In this document: piece by piece, positions 8,708-16,198 of the stretch | Position numbering within the stretch: position 1 is the first letter of the stretch | How the letters are laid out: each line of letters opens with the position of its first letter | DNA from: Maritimibacter alkaliphilus HTCC2654 | GTDB lineage: Bacteria > Pseudomonadota > Alphaproteobacteria > Rhodobacterales > Rhodobacteraceae | Assembly: GCF_000152805.1 (NCBI RefSeq) | Contig: NZ_AAMT01000013.1 | Location: 1 to 64,000 of the forward strand | Direction of reading: 5' to 3' | DNA: 64,000 nucleotides | Translations under genes and position numbers: made by a program | Notes under the pieces: model-generated | Seen by the model: only the letters and a program-made list of their open reading frames with translations | The model's database searches: none | What the model was told of the DNA's origin: nothing

Positions 8708-9177
8708 GACAGTTGATTTTCGCGTTTTGCATCGGGCTCTTTCCCTTTGCCGCCAATGCGGTCGAACCAGACGAAATGCTGACCGACCCGGTATTGGAAC
8801 AGCGTGCGCGGGAGATTTCCAAGGATCTACGATGCGTCGTCTGTCAGAACCAGGACATCGACAGTTCGAACGCGGGTGTGGCGCGGGACTTGCGTCTGCT
8901 CGTACGCGAGCGCCTGGTCGTTGGAGACAGCGACGCGGAGGTGATCGAATACATACGGGCGCGGTACGGGGATTACGTGCTGCTGAAACCGCCTCTGGAG
9001 CCTGCGACCTACGCGCTTTGGTTCGCTCCGATCGCTTTCGTTCTGATCGGGGTTTTCGTTGGTGGCGGGCTACTGATGAGTCGGCGAAAGCAAGAGGCAT
9101 TTGAAGACTTGGGCTCGGAGGATGAGAACACCGTGTCCGAAATTCTCAGGCAAAACGAAGCGGGGGATGCGTCATGA
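8704..9177 (+). CDS. ccmH: Cytochrome c maturation protein CcmH (short form)
   Basis: 157 residues: signal peptide (to about residue 20), the redox motif LRCVVCQ (C44/C47) in the conserved three-helix bundle with NQDIDSSNAGVARDLR, one membrane helix near 105-125 and a short cytoplasmic tail. It binds or reduces apocytochrome c for the CcmF heme lyase. ATG 8704 overlaps the ccmG stop, and the stop overlaps ccmI. The split CcmH/CcmI arrangement is usual in alphaproteobacteria, unlike the fused protein of enterics. Confidence 0.94.
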   Translation: MRQLIFAFCIGLFPFAANAVEPDEMLTDPVLEQRAREISKDLRCVVCQNQDIDSSNAGVARDLRLLVRERLVVGDSDAEVIEYIRARYGDYVLLKPPLEPATYALWFAPIAFVLIGVFVGGGLLMSRRKQEAFEDLGSEDENTVSEILRQNEAGDAS

Positions 9178-10325
9178 TCTGGGGTATTTTCGTTCTTTTG
9201 ACGCTGGTCGCAATCGGAATTGTCCTCTACCCACTGCTGCTGTCCAAATCGAACACTCTCACCAGAGGGGATGCGGTACCGGCGATCCTCGCCGATCAGA
9301 TGCGGGAAATCCAACGAGACATGGACCGCGGTTTGATTTCTGAACAGGAAGCTCAAGCGGCCAGACTCGAGATCAAGAAACGGATCCTCGCGACGACCCG
9401 CAATTCGGAAGAAAAAGCCGGATCATCCCGTAATGGTGGCAGAGTCACTCTCGTTGTCGCGGCGGTCCTCGCGCCGGTTATTGCCGCGGGCTACTATCTG
9501 ACGATGGGATCGCCGGAGGTTCCTTCAATGGCCTTCGCTGCCCGTGCAGAGGAGCGGGCACAGACTGATGAAGTGACGGCGCTGGCAATACAACTTCGCG
9601 AAAGGCTTGTATCCGATCCGACCGGCGGCCCTAGCGAAGGGTGGATGCTGTTGGGCCAGACCTATCAGCGCATGGGCAGAGCAGCCGATGCCGTCGAAGC
9701 CTTCGAAGTCGTTGCCGAACGGGAGGATGCCACCTCCGCGACATTCTCCATGCTGGCAGAGGCTGTCGCGGTTGCCAATGACGGCGTTGTTATTCCACGG
9801 GCGAAATTGGCCATTGATCGCGCTTTGGACCTTGACCCATCCAATCCTGCGGCAACCTACTTCGAGTCTCTGTATTACTTTCAGCAAGAAGAGACGCGTA
9901 AGGCCTACGATCTGCTTGTTTCACGACTGAATCAGGAAGAGGCTTACGTTCCCTGGATGGAGACCTATGCAGCGCAGATCAACCGGATTGCAGCGGCAGC
10001 TGACCTTCCGGTCGTCAATCTACCCAGCGGGCCGACGTCGCAACCAGGCCCGAGTGCCGCAGATGTCGCGGCGGCGTCGGAGATGAATGACGCGGATCGC
10101 GCGGAGTTCATCCGATCGATGGTCTCGCGGCTGGCCGAGCGTCTTGAGGATGAACCGGACGATCTGGATGGTTGGATGCGGCTGGCAAATGCCTATACCG
10201 TCCTTCAGGAGCCCGATCGCGCCGTTGAGGCCTACCGCAAGGCTGAAGCGCTGTTGGAGCAGCAGCCCGCCAGTGATCCTCGGCGTGCGGCGGTCCGTGC
10301 CGCGCTTGAGCGGCTCGGCGGCTGA
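9174..10325 (+). CDS. ccmI: Apocytochrome c chaperone CcmI
   Basis: 383 residues: two N-terminal membrane helices (about 5-22 and 95-112) with a cytoplasmic loop between them, then a periplasmic TPR domain (about 140-380; repeats such as GWMLLGQTYQRMGRAADAVEAF). CcmI chaperones the C terminus of apocytochrome c to CcmF/CcmH. It overlaps ccmH by 4 bases and ends the operon that began with the two-component system. Convergent dsbD-like follows 28 bases later across a hairpin. Confidence 0.92.
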   Translation: MIWGIFVLLTLVAIGIVLYPLLLSKSNTLTRGDAVPAILADQMREIQRDMDRGLISEQEAQAARLEIKKRILATTRNSEEKAGSSRNGGRVTLVVAAVLAPVIAAGYYLTMGSPEVPSMAFAARAEERAQTDEVTALAIQLRERLVSDPTGGPSEGWMLLGQTYQRMGRAADAVEAFEVVAEREDATSATFSMLAEAVAVANDGVVIPRAKLAIDRALDLDPSNPAATYFESLYYFQQEETRKAYDLLVSRLNQEEAYVPWMETYAAQINRIAAAADLPVVNLPSGPTSQPGPSAADVAAASEMNDADRAEFIRSMVSRLAERLEDEPDDLDGWMRLANAYTVLQEPDRAVEAYRKAEALLEQQPASDPRRAAVRAALERLGG

Positions 10326-10328
10326 CTA

Positions 10329-10352
10329 CTGCTCGGTGTCCCGGTCGAGCAG
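10329..10352. terminator. Possible bidirectional hairpin between convergent genes
   Basis: A 7-bp inverted repeat, CTGCTCG / CGAGCAG with a 10-base loop, sits between the ccmI stop and the stop of the convergent DsbD-like gene. There is no clear T-run, so terminator function is only suggested by position. Confidence 0.4.
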
Positions 10353-10353
10353 G

Positions 10354-12483
10354 TCACTCCTGTCCGGCAACCTTTGCGGAAACATCCCGACCACTGGCTT
10401 GCGCCAAGGCGTTCATCACGTCCTCGGTTTTTAGCAATTCGGACAGCACAATGCCGTTCGGTGCCGATGGTCCGTAGACGGCATTGAAGGGGATGCCGTA
10501 TCTGCCGAAACTCTCAAGGTAGCGGGAAATGCGCGTGTCCGGGCGTGTCCAATCTGCCTGCATCGCCGTGACTCCAGGCGCTTCAAGCGCGCTCCGGACT
10601 GGCTCCCGATCGATGATAAGTGTCTTGTTCGCTTTGCAAGTCAGACACCAGTCAGCGGTCACATCGACAAAAACGACCTCTCCTGCGGACACGCGTTTCG
10701 CTATTTCCGAACGATCAAATGCGATCCAAGCCATTGCCAACTGCGGCGTCGAACGCGCAGGTGCTGATTGCTGCAAGAGAGGACCTGCGGCAATGGTCAG
10801 GACAAGGCTGGCTATGGCAATAGACCACCTGAATTGGGACTGCACATTCGGGAGAGATAGTATCAGAACGGCGAGACCGGACAACGCCGCGACCGCGATG
10901 ACAGACGCAAGCCCGGCGACACCGTCGAGCACCCAGAACAGCCACACGGCGGTTGCAAGCAACAAAACCCCCATGACGCTTTTGATGATCAGCATCCATC
11001 GACCAGGCTTGGGCATGAATGCGACCAGACGCGGGAACGCGGCGATGACGAGATAGGGCAGGGCGAGGCCGAGCCCGAGGCTCGTAAAGACGATGAGGAT
11101 GTCCACGCCACGCCCGGCCAAAGCAAAGGCCACCGCGGTGCCGAGGAACGGTGCCGAACAAGGCGTCGCCATGACGGCACCGAACATGCCAGTGAAAAAG
11201 TCGGCGGAATACCCGTTGCGTCCTCCGGCCCCTGCAAGCCGCGTCTGCATGCCGTGTGGAAGGGCGAACTCGAACGCTCCGAACAGATTTGCCGAAAAGA
11301 CGAGCAGGACAGCGATCATCGCCGCAAGAAACAGCGGGCTTTGAAACTGCAAACCCCACCCGACGCTGAGGCCTGCCGTCTGGAGCGCCCAGAGGACGAG
11401 CGCCAGACCCCACATGAACGTCATGATGCCGGCGCTGGCAGCGACGAAACCGAACCGGACACGGGTTGTGTCGTGATCGGTGTGTTTGAGCACAGACGAC
11501 ACCTTGATGGACAGCACCGGCAGCACGCAGGGCATCACATTCAGGATCAATCCGCCCAGCAGCGCGATCGCGGCAATCCAGATCAGTTCCATCATGTCCG
11601 GTGTCGTGGCGGCCAGTTCAAAGGGTGGTGCTATTCCTTGCGCCACGCGATCCGCGATGATCGTGAAGGCCCGGTTCTCGCCGTCGGTGACGGTAATCGA
11701 CGGAGCCACTGTCACATCCGTATTCGACGAGAGGATCGGCAAGCGCGCCCAAAGCAAACGATCCTCTTCTCCCAAACGGATATCGGGTTTGCCAAGCGCA
11801 ACACCCATACCCAGTTCGGGAAACACATCCGGCGACTGGAGTGGTTCATCGACGCGAAGGCTGACGATCAACTCCGTGAGGTCTTCGTCGATGAAGGCAT
11901 TTGCCTCGCTGACGCCGCTCGTCTTGGCCCCTTCGGGGACGCGCTCGGAAAACGTACCGATCAGCCCAGCCGAAGTGCTGTCGATGACGTTGCCCCGTCC
12001 GAGGCGAAGTGACAGGTCAAACTCTTCCGGGACACAGACATTGGAGCACACCAGCAGTTTGACCTGCGCGGAAAGAGTCACAGGTGCGCCGGGATCTTTG
12101 AGCGTTATGCGCAGCGGAAAGACGACTTCACCCGCATAACCAAAATTTTCGATGCCGAAGGCGGTGAAGCGCGTCGGGGCGGGCCACATGAATTCGACAT
12201 CTGCGACGTTTTCGGAACCGCTCCATTCGACCGAAGGCGGTATTCCCACCTCGCCCGCCGACCGCCAATAGGTCTTCCAGTTTTCGTTCAGTTGAAGGTG
12301 AAGCCCGGCTGACAGAGTCTGTGTGTTCTCGGGAACGCCGTCCTGTACACTAATGAGATGCGCGGTGAGTGGCGCGCTCTGGTATTCAGCAGAGGTTGCT
12401 GCCGCGACACTTCCAGAGACAACGGCCAGGAGCACGAAGGGAATAAGCAAAACCCGTCGCAGGATCAAAAGGCAATCGATCAA
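10354..12483 (-). CDS. DsbD/ScsB-type thiol:disulfide interchange protein
   Basis: 709 residues in three parts: a signal peptide and large periplasmic N domain (to about 290), eight membrane helices with Cys residues in the DsbD core (MPCVLPVLSIK near 320 and CSAPFLGTA near 445), and a C-terminal thioredoxin domain with WCLTCK (C613/C616). It carries electrons from cytoplasmic thioredoxin to the periplasm. The long N domain resembles ScsB (suppressor of copper sensitivity) more than classical DsbD. The start is TTG 12483 with AGG 4-5 bases before. It is third gene of a CueR-controlled minus-strand operon and a likely partner of the ScsC-like protein at 18074. Confidence 0.88.
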   Translation of the reverse strand: MIDCLLILRRVLLIPFVLLAVVSGSVAAATSAEYQSAPLTAHLISVQDGVPENTQTLSAGLHLQLNENWKTYWRSAGEVGIPPSVEWSGSENVADVEFMWPAPTRFTAFGIENFGYAGEVVFPLRITLKDPGAPVTLSAQVKLLVCSNVCVPEEFDLSLRLGRGNVIDSTSAGLIGTFSERVPEGAKTSGVSEANAFIDEDLTELIVSLRVDEPLQSPDVFPELGMGVALGKPDIRLGEEDRLLWARLPILSSNTDVTVAPSITVTDGENRAFTIIADRVAQGIAPPFELAATTPDMMELIWIAAIALLGGLILNVMPCVLPVLSIKVSSVLKHTDHDTTRVRFGFVAASAGIMTFMWGLALVLWALQTAGLSVGWGLQFQSPLFLAAMIAVLLVFSANLFGAFEFALPHGMQTRLAGAGGRNGYSADFFTGMFGAVMATPCSAPFLGTAVAFALAGRGVDILIVFTSLGLGLALPYLVIAAFPRLVAFMPKPGRWMLIIKSVMGVLLLATAVWLFWVLDGVAGLASVIAVAALSGLAVLILSLPNVQSQFRWSIAIASLVLTIAAGPLLQQSAPARSTPQLAMAWIAFDRSEIAKRVSAGEVVFVDVTADWCLTCKANKTLIIDREPVRSALEAPGVTAMQADWTRPDTRISRYLESFGRYGIPFNAVYGPSAPNGIVLSELLKTEDVMNALAQASGRDVSAKVAGQE

Positions 12484-12540
12484 GATACCTGCTTCCTTCC
12501 CATATTTTCCGCAGATTTCGCCAGGACGGCGGAAATTGCG

Positions 12541-12765
12541 TCAAAGTCCACCTGTGGCAAAACCCTGACGACCGTCCGCACAGACAATTCGCGCAACGCC
12601 AGTCGCAGAAGATGAAAGGGTTCGACACCCATCCGGCAGAAGGTCTGACGCTTGCTTCGTGGACACGATAGCCTTCAGATCTAGGCAGTCTGCAAGGCTT
12701 CCCGCGCAACCTCCAAGTAATGTAACCATCAACAGCAATACGAATACCTTTGCTTTCCCTCGCAC
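12541..12765 (-). CDS. Small lipoprotein
   Basis: 74 residues with a lipoprotein signal (VTLLGGC lipobox, Cys at about 20) and a short mature part with three more Cys. GTG 12765 starts within the stop region of the upstream gene, so translation is probably coupled; the ribosome site is weak. No family was recognised. Its place between a small membrane protein and the DsbD-like reductase, under a copper promoter, suggests a periplasmic copper or thiol role, but that is inference. Confidence 0.6.
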   Translation of the reverse strand: MRGKAKVFVLLLMVTLLGGCAGSLADCLDLKAIVSTKQASDLLPDGCRTLSSSATGVARIVCADGRQGFATGGL

Positions 12766-12766
12766 A

Positions 12767-13069
12767 TCACTGCCTGTTGCGGGCGACGCTAGGAATCACG
12801 GAACTTATGGGCTCGGGCGCTTCCTCGATAGTATCGTTTGCCTTGTCGGAACGGCACGATTTCCCCATGAATCTATGCATCACAAGATGCGCTCCAACGC
12901 ACAACAGGAGCGGGGCGAAAGCCGATGCATTGCCCCACATACCCGCAAGCGTTCCGCCAGCGAGAAAAAAACCGATCACGGGCAACAGCATCACAATGCA
13001 ACACGCCATCATTCCGTAATGCATGAGCTTGTCTGTAATCGGCTTATTCTTGGGATTTTCGTCGTCCAT
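12767..13069 (-). CDS. Small membrane protein, DUF2933-like
   Basis: 100 residues: a polar N terminus (MDDENPKNKPITDKL), two hydrophobic helices separated by a short Gly/Ala loop, and HLVMHRFMGKSC after the second helix. His/Met/Cys-rich ends on a two-helix protein resemble DUF2933-type proteins that accompany copper genes. GAGGG lies 4-5 bases before ATG 13069. It is the first gene behind the CueR-type promoter at 13098-13128. Confidence 0.75.
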   Translation of the reverse strand: MDDENPKNKPITDKLMHYGMMACCIVMLLPVIGFFLAGGTLAGMWGNASAFAPLLLCVGAHLVMHRFMGKSCRSDKANDTIEEAPEPISSVIPSVARNRQ

Positions 13070-13097
13070 GACACCCTCTTTGTCTCGTTCCTGGCGT

Positions 13098-13128
13098 CAT
13101 TTGCGACCCTCCAGCAGGGTAAGGTCAA
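13098..13128 (-). promoter_or_regulatory. CueR-type promoter
   Basis: On the minus strand: -35 TTGACC, a 19-bp spacer with the dyad ACCCTGCTGGAGGGT, and -10 CAAATG. It points at the 13069 operon ending in the DsbD-like gene. A TACA tandem repeat for the opposite strand starts 2 bp away. Confidence 0.8.
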
Positions 13129-13129
13129 G

Positions 13130-13147
13130 GATACAAATGGATACACT
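13130..13147 (+). promoter_or_regulatory. Tandem TACA direct repeat
   Basis: GATACAAATGGATACACT has TACA at 13132 and 13142, 10 bp apart, about 80 bp before the L,D-transpeptidase start. It matches the pair upstream of the response regulator gene at most positions. Confidence 0.5.
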
Positions 13148-13224
13148 TCTCGCGGCCTTGTCAGGTTGCCTGATGCCGGGTCTCCCGTAAAAGACATGTA
13201 CAAACCGTAGGCTAGGAGTGTGTC

Positions 13225-13785
13225 ATGACGACATCGCGAAACAACAAGATCAATCGACGAAGCCTGTTGGGGTATGCGGCTGTCGCTTTGGTTGCACCAA
13301 GCGTGGTTCGAGCCGAAACCATTCGCCGCAACATTTCTTCTTTCCGAGTTCATGACTGGCAAGACCATTTCGACACGCTCGGCAAAGGGATCATCATCTC
13401 AGACACCGTGACGATGGCGCTACAGCACTGGACAGCGGACGGCGAGATGCGGATTTACCCGACATCCGTTCCGCTGACCGACGAACTCACCAAACGCGGT
13501 TACACTGAAGTGGTGGAAAAACGCAAAAACCCCAGTTGGGCGCCGACGCCCTCCATGCGGGAACGCAATCCGGAATGGCCGGCACGTATCGAGGGGGGTG
13601 ATCCGGACAACCCCTTGGGTACTCGCGCACTGTACCTGTCGTGGCAGTACTACCGTATTCACGGGACACAGGACACGCGCAAGATCGGCCGCCGGTCGTC
13701 AAACGGCTGCATCGGTTTGTTCAACGAACAGATCGAGGAAGTCTACGAGCGAGCGCCTGTCGGCACTCAAGTCAAACTCATCTGA
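13225..13785 (+). CDS. L,D-transpeptidase (YkuD fold) 1
   Basis: 186 residues with a signal peptide that includes NRRSLLG (possible Tat signal) ending in VRA. The YkuD catalytic signature is present: H146 in RIHGTQ and C162 in SSNGCIG, 16 residues apart as in the family. These periplasmic enzymes form 3-3 peptidoglycan cross-links or attach proteins to the wall by an active-site Cys. It opens a rightward operon with cytochrome, multicopper oxidase and DsbA-like genes. It is the most divergent of four such genes in the window. Confidence 0.9.
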   Translation: MTTSRNNKINRRSLLGYAAVALVAPSVVRAETIRRNISSFRVHDWQDHFDTLGKGIIISDTVTMALQHWTADGEMRIYPTSVPLTDELTKRGYTEVVEKRKNPSWAPTPSMRERNPEWPARIEGGDPDNPLGTRALYLSWQYYRIHGTQDTRKIGRRSSNGCIGLFNEQIEEVYERAPVGTQVKLI

Positions 13786-13813
13786 CCCAACGGGCAAGGC
13801 GGAAGATACAGGC

Positions 13814-14272
13814 ATGGACAAATTAACTGCGCTGATTGGTGCCGTTTTTGTTATCGGCGGGGGTTTTGCCGTTTGGCAGTTCGTTGGAGCCGAAGATTTA
13901 GCGGTTGGCCACTCCATGACGCCACCTGACACAAGCGAGATTGCCGAAGGCGATCCGATCGTCCAGGTCCAGCTGCCTGACGCACTCTCGCAGCAGGCGG
14001 CGCTTGGGAAGAACATATTCGAGGCAAAATGTTCCGAGTGTCACGGCGAAAATGCCGCCGGTCGCAACGGTGTTGCGCCGCCTCTCGTGCACAAGATCTA
14101 CGAACCGAGCCACCATTCGGACATGGCTTTTGTTCTGGCAGCTCAAAACGGCGTCCGTGCACATCACTGGAATTTCGGTAATATGCCTAAGATCGAGGGA
14201 TTGACCCAAGGAGACGTCAAGATGGTGGCCGCCTATGTCCGCGAATTGCAGCGGGCCAACGGGATCAACTGA
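13814..14272 (+). CDS. Membrane-anchored monoheme cytochrome c
   Basis: 152 residues: one N-terminal hydrophobic helix (about 6-24) with no obvious cleavage site, then a class I cytochrome c domain with CSECH (C73/C76/H77) and a likely axial Met in NFGNMPKIEG near residue 124. It would carry electrons in the periplasm, perhaps from the multicopper oxidase or cytochrome partners downstream. ATG 13814 is chosen because the longer open frame upstream overlaps the transpeptidase gene. The stop overlaps the next ATG. Confidence 0.88.
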   Translation: MDKLTALIGAVFVIGGGFAVWQFVGAEDLAVGHSMTPPDTSEIAEGDPIVQVQLPDALSQQAALGKNIFEAKCSECHGENAAGRNGVAPPLVHKIYEPSHHSDMAFVLAAQNGVRAHHWNFGNMPKIEGLTQGDVKMVAAYVRELQRANGIN

Positions 14273-14598
14273 TGCGTTGGTCGAAGACGAACCGATGGAT
14301 TCTGTCGGCCGTTTTCGGCCTTTTCCTTGTAGTACTCGGGGTGCCAGAGGCGCCGGTATATCATGGTGAAACGTCGTTGGGGCAGGAATACCATGGTCAC
14401 GAAGACGCAGGGCCATCGACCGAGGCCTCTGGCCACTGCCATCCAGGCCTCGATTGTTCTGTCCCGGCAGCGTTATTGCTTCAGCCGAACATGGCGTACG
14501 AGCCTTCTTTTCTGAAAGCCGTCATGCAAGACGGCGCGATCCAACGAACCGAATTGCGCCCGATCAGCGATCCTCCACCGCCCCGACGGTGGGTCTGA
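14272..14598 (+). CDS. Small His-rich exported protein, unknown
   Basis: 108 residues: a hydrophobic N-terminal segment (about 9-25), then a His-rich stretch with HGHEDAG and SGHCHPGLDC (about 40-63), and a proline-rich C terminus. The His/Cys cluster suggests metal binding outside the cytoplasm. ATG overlaps the cytochrome stop (TGATG), so it is translationally coupled. No family was recognised. Confidence 0.65.
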   Translation: MRWSKTNRWILSAVFGLFLVVLGVPEAPVYHGETSLGQEYHGHEDAGPSTEASGHCHPGLDCSVPAALLLQPNMAYEPSFLKAVMQDGAIQRTELRPISDPPPPRRWV

Positions 14599-14641
14599 TT
14601 TCACATCGCTCGAAAAGCAGACCCAAAGAAGGATCGAAGAC

Positions 14642-15235
14642 ATGAAAAAGACGACTATCGTAGCGGCAGTGTTGATTGCAGGTACTGCGGTCACGGCATT
14701 CGCGCATAGCGGTGCCACCGGCATCGTGAAAGAGCGCATGGATGCCATGCTTGCAATGGGGAAGGCGGTCAAGACCGTGGCCCCGATGATGCGGGGCGAA
14801 ACGGCCTATGACGCAGAAACAGTGCGCGATGCCGCGCGCCTGTTCCAGCAGCACGCCGGTGAGAGCATGACAAAGCTGTTCCCAGAGGGCACAGGGGGCA
14901 TGCCCTCGGAAGCCAAGGACGAGGTGTGGACCGACTGGGAGCGCTTCGCGGCATTGGCAAGTCAGCTGGAAGAATACTCTGAGGGCCTGGAACGCGCAGC
15001 CGACAATGGATTGGGCGGCATGAGCGGCAATACCTCCATGGATGGCGCCTCGATGATGGGCGGCGGGTCAATGATGGGAGGCGATACAACCATGATGGGC
15101 GGGAGCACGATGATGGGCCGAGGCGACATGATGGATGCGGCCGCCATTGCCGAAATGCCCGCCGACGCAGCATTCGCGATGACGACCCAGGTCTGTTCCG
15201 CATGCCATGAACGCTTCCGGGCGGAAGAAGACTGA
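14642..15235 (+). CDS. Cytochrome c' with a Met-rich insert
   Basis: 197 residues: signal peptide (cleavage after TAFA), then a class II cytochrome c' four-helix bundle, with the heme site CSACH (C185/C188/H189) close to the C terminus as in the family. A segment near residues 124-166, just before the heme helix, holds about a dozen Met in repeated MMGG units. That insertion is not part of ordinary cytochrome c' (about 130-150 residues) and looks like a Cu(I)-binding Met motif. It sits in the cytochrome/multicopper oxidase operon. Confidence 0.87.
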   Translation: MKKTTIVAAVLIAGTAVTAFAHSGATGIVKERMDAMLAMGKAVKTVAPMMRGETAYDAETVRDAARLFQQHAGESMTKLFPEGTGGMPSEAKDEVWTDWERFAALASQLEEYSEGLERAADNGLGGMSGNTSMDGASMMGGGSMMGGDTTMMGGSTMMGRGDMMDAAAIAEMPADAAFAMTTQVCSACHERFRAEED

Positions 15236-15237
15236 CC

Positions 15238-16155
15238 ATGCGCCGGTTCTTGACACTCGTCAGCGGGGCCGCCGTGCTGGGCGCGGCCAGCCTCGGCGTC
15301 GTGATTGCATGGCCTGTCGGCAGTGCAGTGACTCCGATTGCAATAGAGGGCAATGTCGACCGGGGCGCATATCTGGCGCGCGCCAGTGGGTGCATTGCCT
15401 GTCATACCAATTTTGAAGCGGGCGGCGCACCACTTGCCGGAGGGGCGCCGCTCGAAACCCCGTTCGGAACGTTCTACCCGCCCAACCTGACGACAGACCC
15501 GGAACATGGCATGGGCGAATGGACGGCAGAACAGTTCGCAAAAGCCGTGCGGCAAGGCATCGGCCCCGATGGAACGCCGTACTATCCGTCTTTCCCGTAC
15601 ACCTTCTATGCGGATTTTTCTGATCAGGATATCGCTGACCTCTGGGCGGCGTTTCAAACCGTGCCGCCCGTGGACGAGCCTGCACCAGAAAATGATGTCA
15701 GCTTCCCATTCGACCAACGATGGGGGCTGAAGCTCTGGCGAGCGGCGTTCTTCTACGATCCGGATACCGAACCGATTGAAGGGCGAAGCGACGCATGGAA
15801 TCGAGGACGGGAATTGGTGCGCGGTGCGGCACATTGCGGAGCCTGCCATACGCCGCGCAATCTTGCGGGAGGCCGCGATATCGGTGCTTCCTTTGCAGGC
15901 AACGCCCAGCTTCCCGGTGGCAGCAAGGCCCCCGCGATACGGCCAAAAGACCTGGTCAAAAATGACTGGACGGTTTCAAACCTCGCTTATGCGCTCCAGA
16001 CCGGCATCACCCCTTCGGGCGATGCTTTCGGCGGCAGCATGGCGGAAGTGGTTCGCGAGGGAACTCGGTTTCTGACACCTGCCGATCGCGAAGCGATGGC
16101 GCTTTTCCTGCTGAACAAGGACACGGTCGAGGCGGAGAACCCCGCGTCGAATTAA
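15238..16155 (+). CDS. Diheme cytochrome c
   Basis: 305 residues: N-terminal hydrophobic anchor or signal (about 8-28) and two cytochrome c domains with CIACH (C52/C55/H56) and CGACH (C200/C203/H204). The arrangement resembles the diheme cytochrome c subunits of alcohol/gluconate dehydrogenases and thiosulfate-type electron carriers. It starts 2 bases after the cytochrome c' stop. It would take electrons from a periplasmic oxidoreductase toward the respiratory chain. A GC-rich hairpin follows before the multicopper oxidase. Confidence 0.88.
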   Translation: MRRFLTLVSGAAVLGAASLGVVIAWPVGSAVTPIAIEGNVDRGAYLARASGCIACHTNFEAGGAPLAGGAPLETPFGTFYPPNLTTDPEHGMGEWTAEQFAKAVRQGIGPDGTPYYPSFPYTFYADFSDQDIADLWAAFQTVPPVDEPAPENDVSFPFDQRWGLKLWRAAFFYDPDTEPIEGRSDAWNRGRELVRGAAHCGACHTPRNLAGGRDIGASFAGNAQLPGGSKAPAIRPKDLVKNDWTVSNLAYALQTGITPSGDAFGGSMAEVVREGTRFLTPADREAMALFLLNKDTVEAENPASN

Positions 16156-16161
16156 CACCAC

Positions 16162-16182
16162 GCGGGGGCAACACGCCCCCGC
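16162..16182 (+). terminator. GC-rich hairpin with short T-run
   Basis: GCGGGGGC, a 5-base loop, GCCCCCGC, then TTTCTC. It looks like an intrinsic terminator or attenuator between the diheme cytochrome and the multicopper oxidase, so expression of the downstream genes may be lower. Confidence 0.65.
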
Positions 16183-16198
16183 TTTCTCGAGGATCGAA

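Noticed and set aside
15013-15140. MMGG repeats in the cytochrome c' gene as a DNA repeat element
   Set aside because: The repetition follows the codons of a Met/Gly-rich protein segment in frame and is better explained as protein sequence than as a mobile or satellite repeat.
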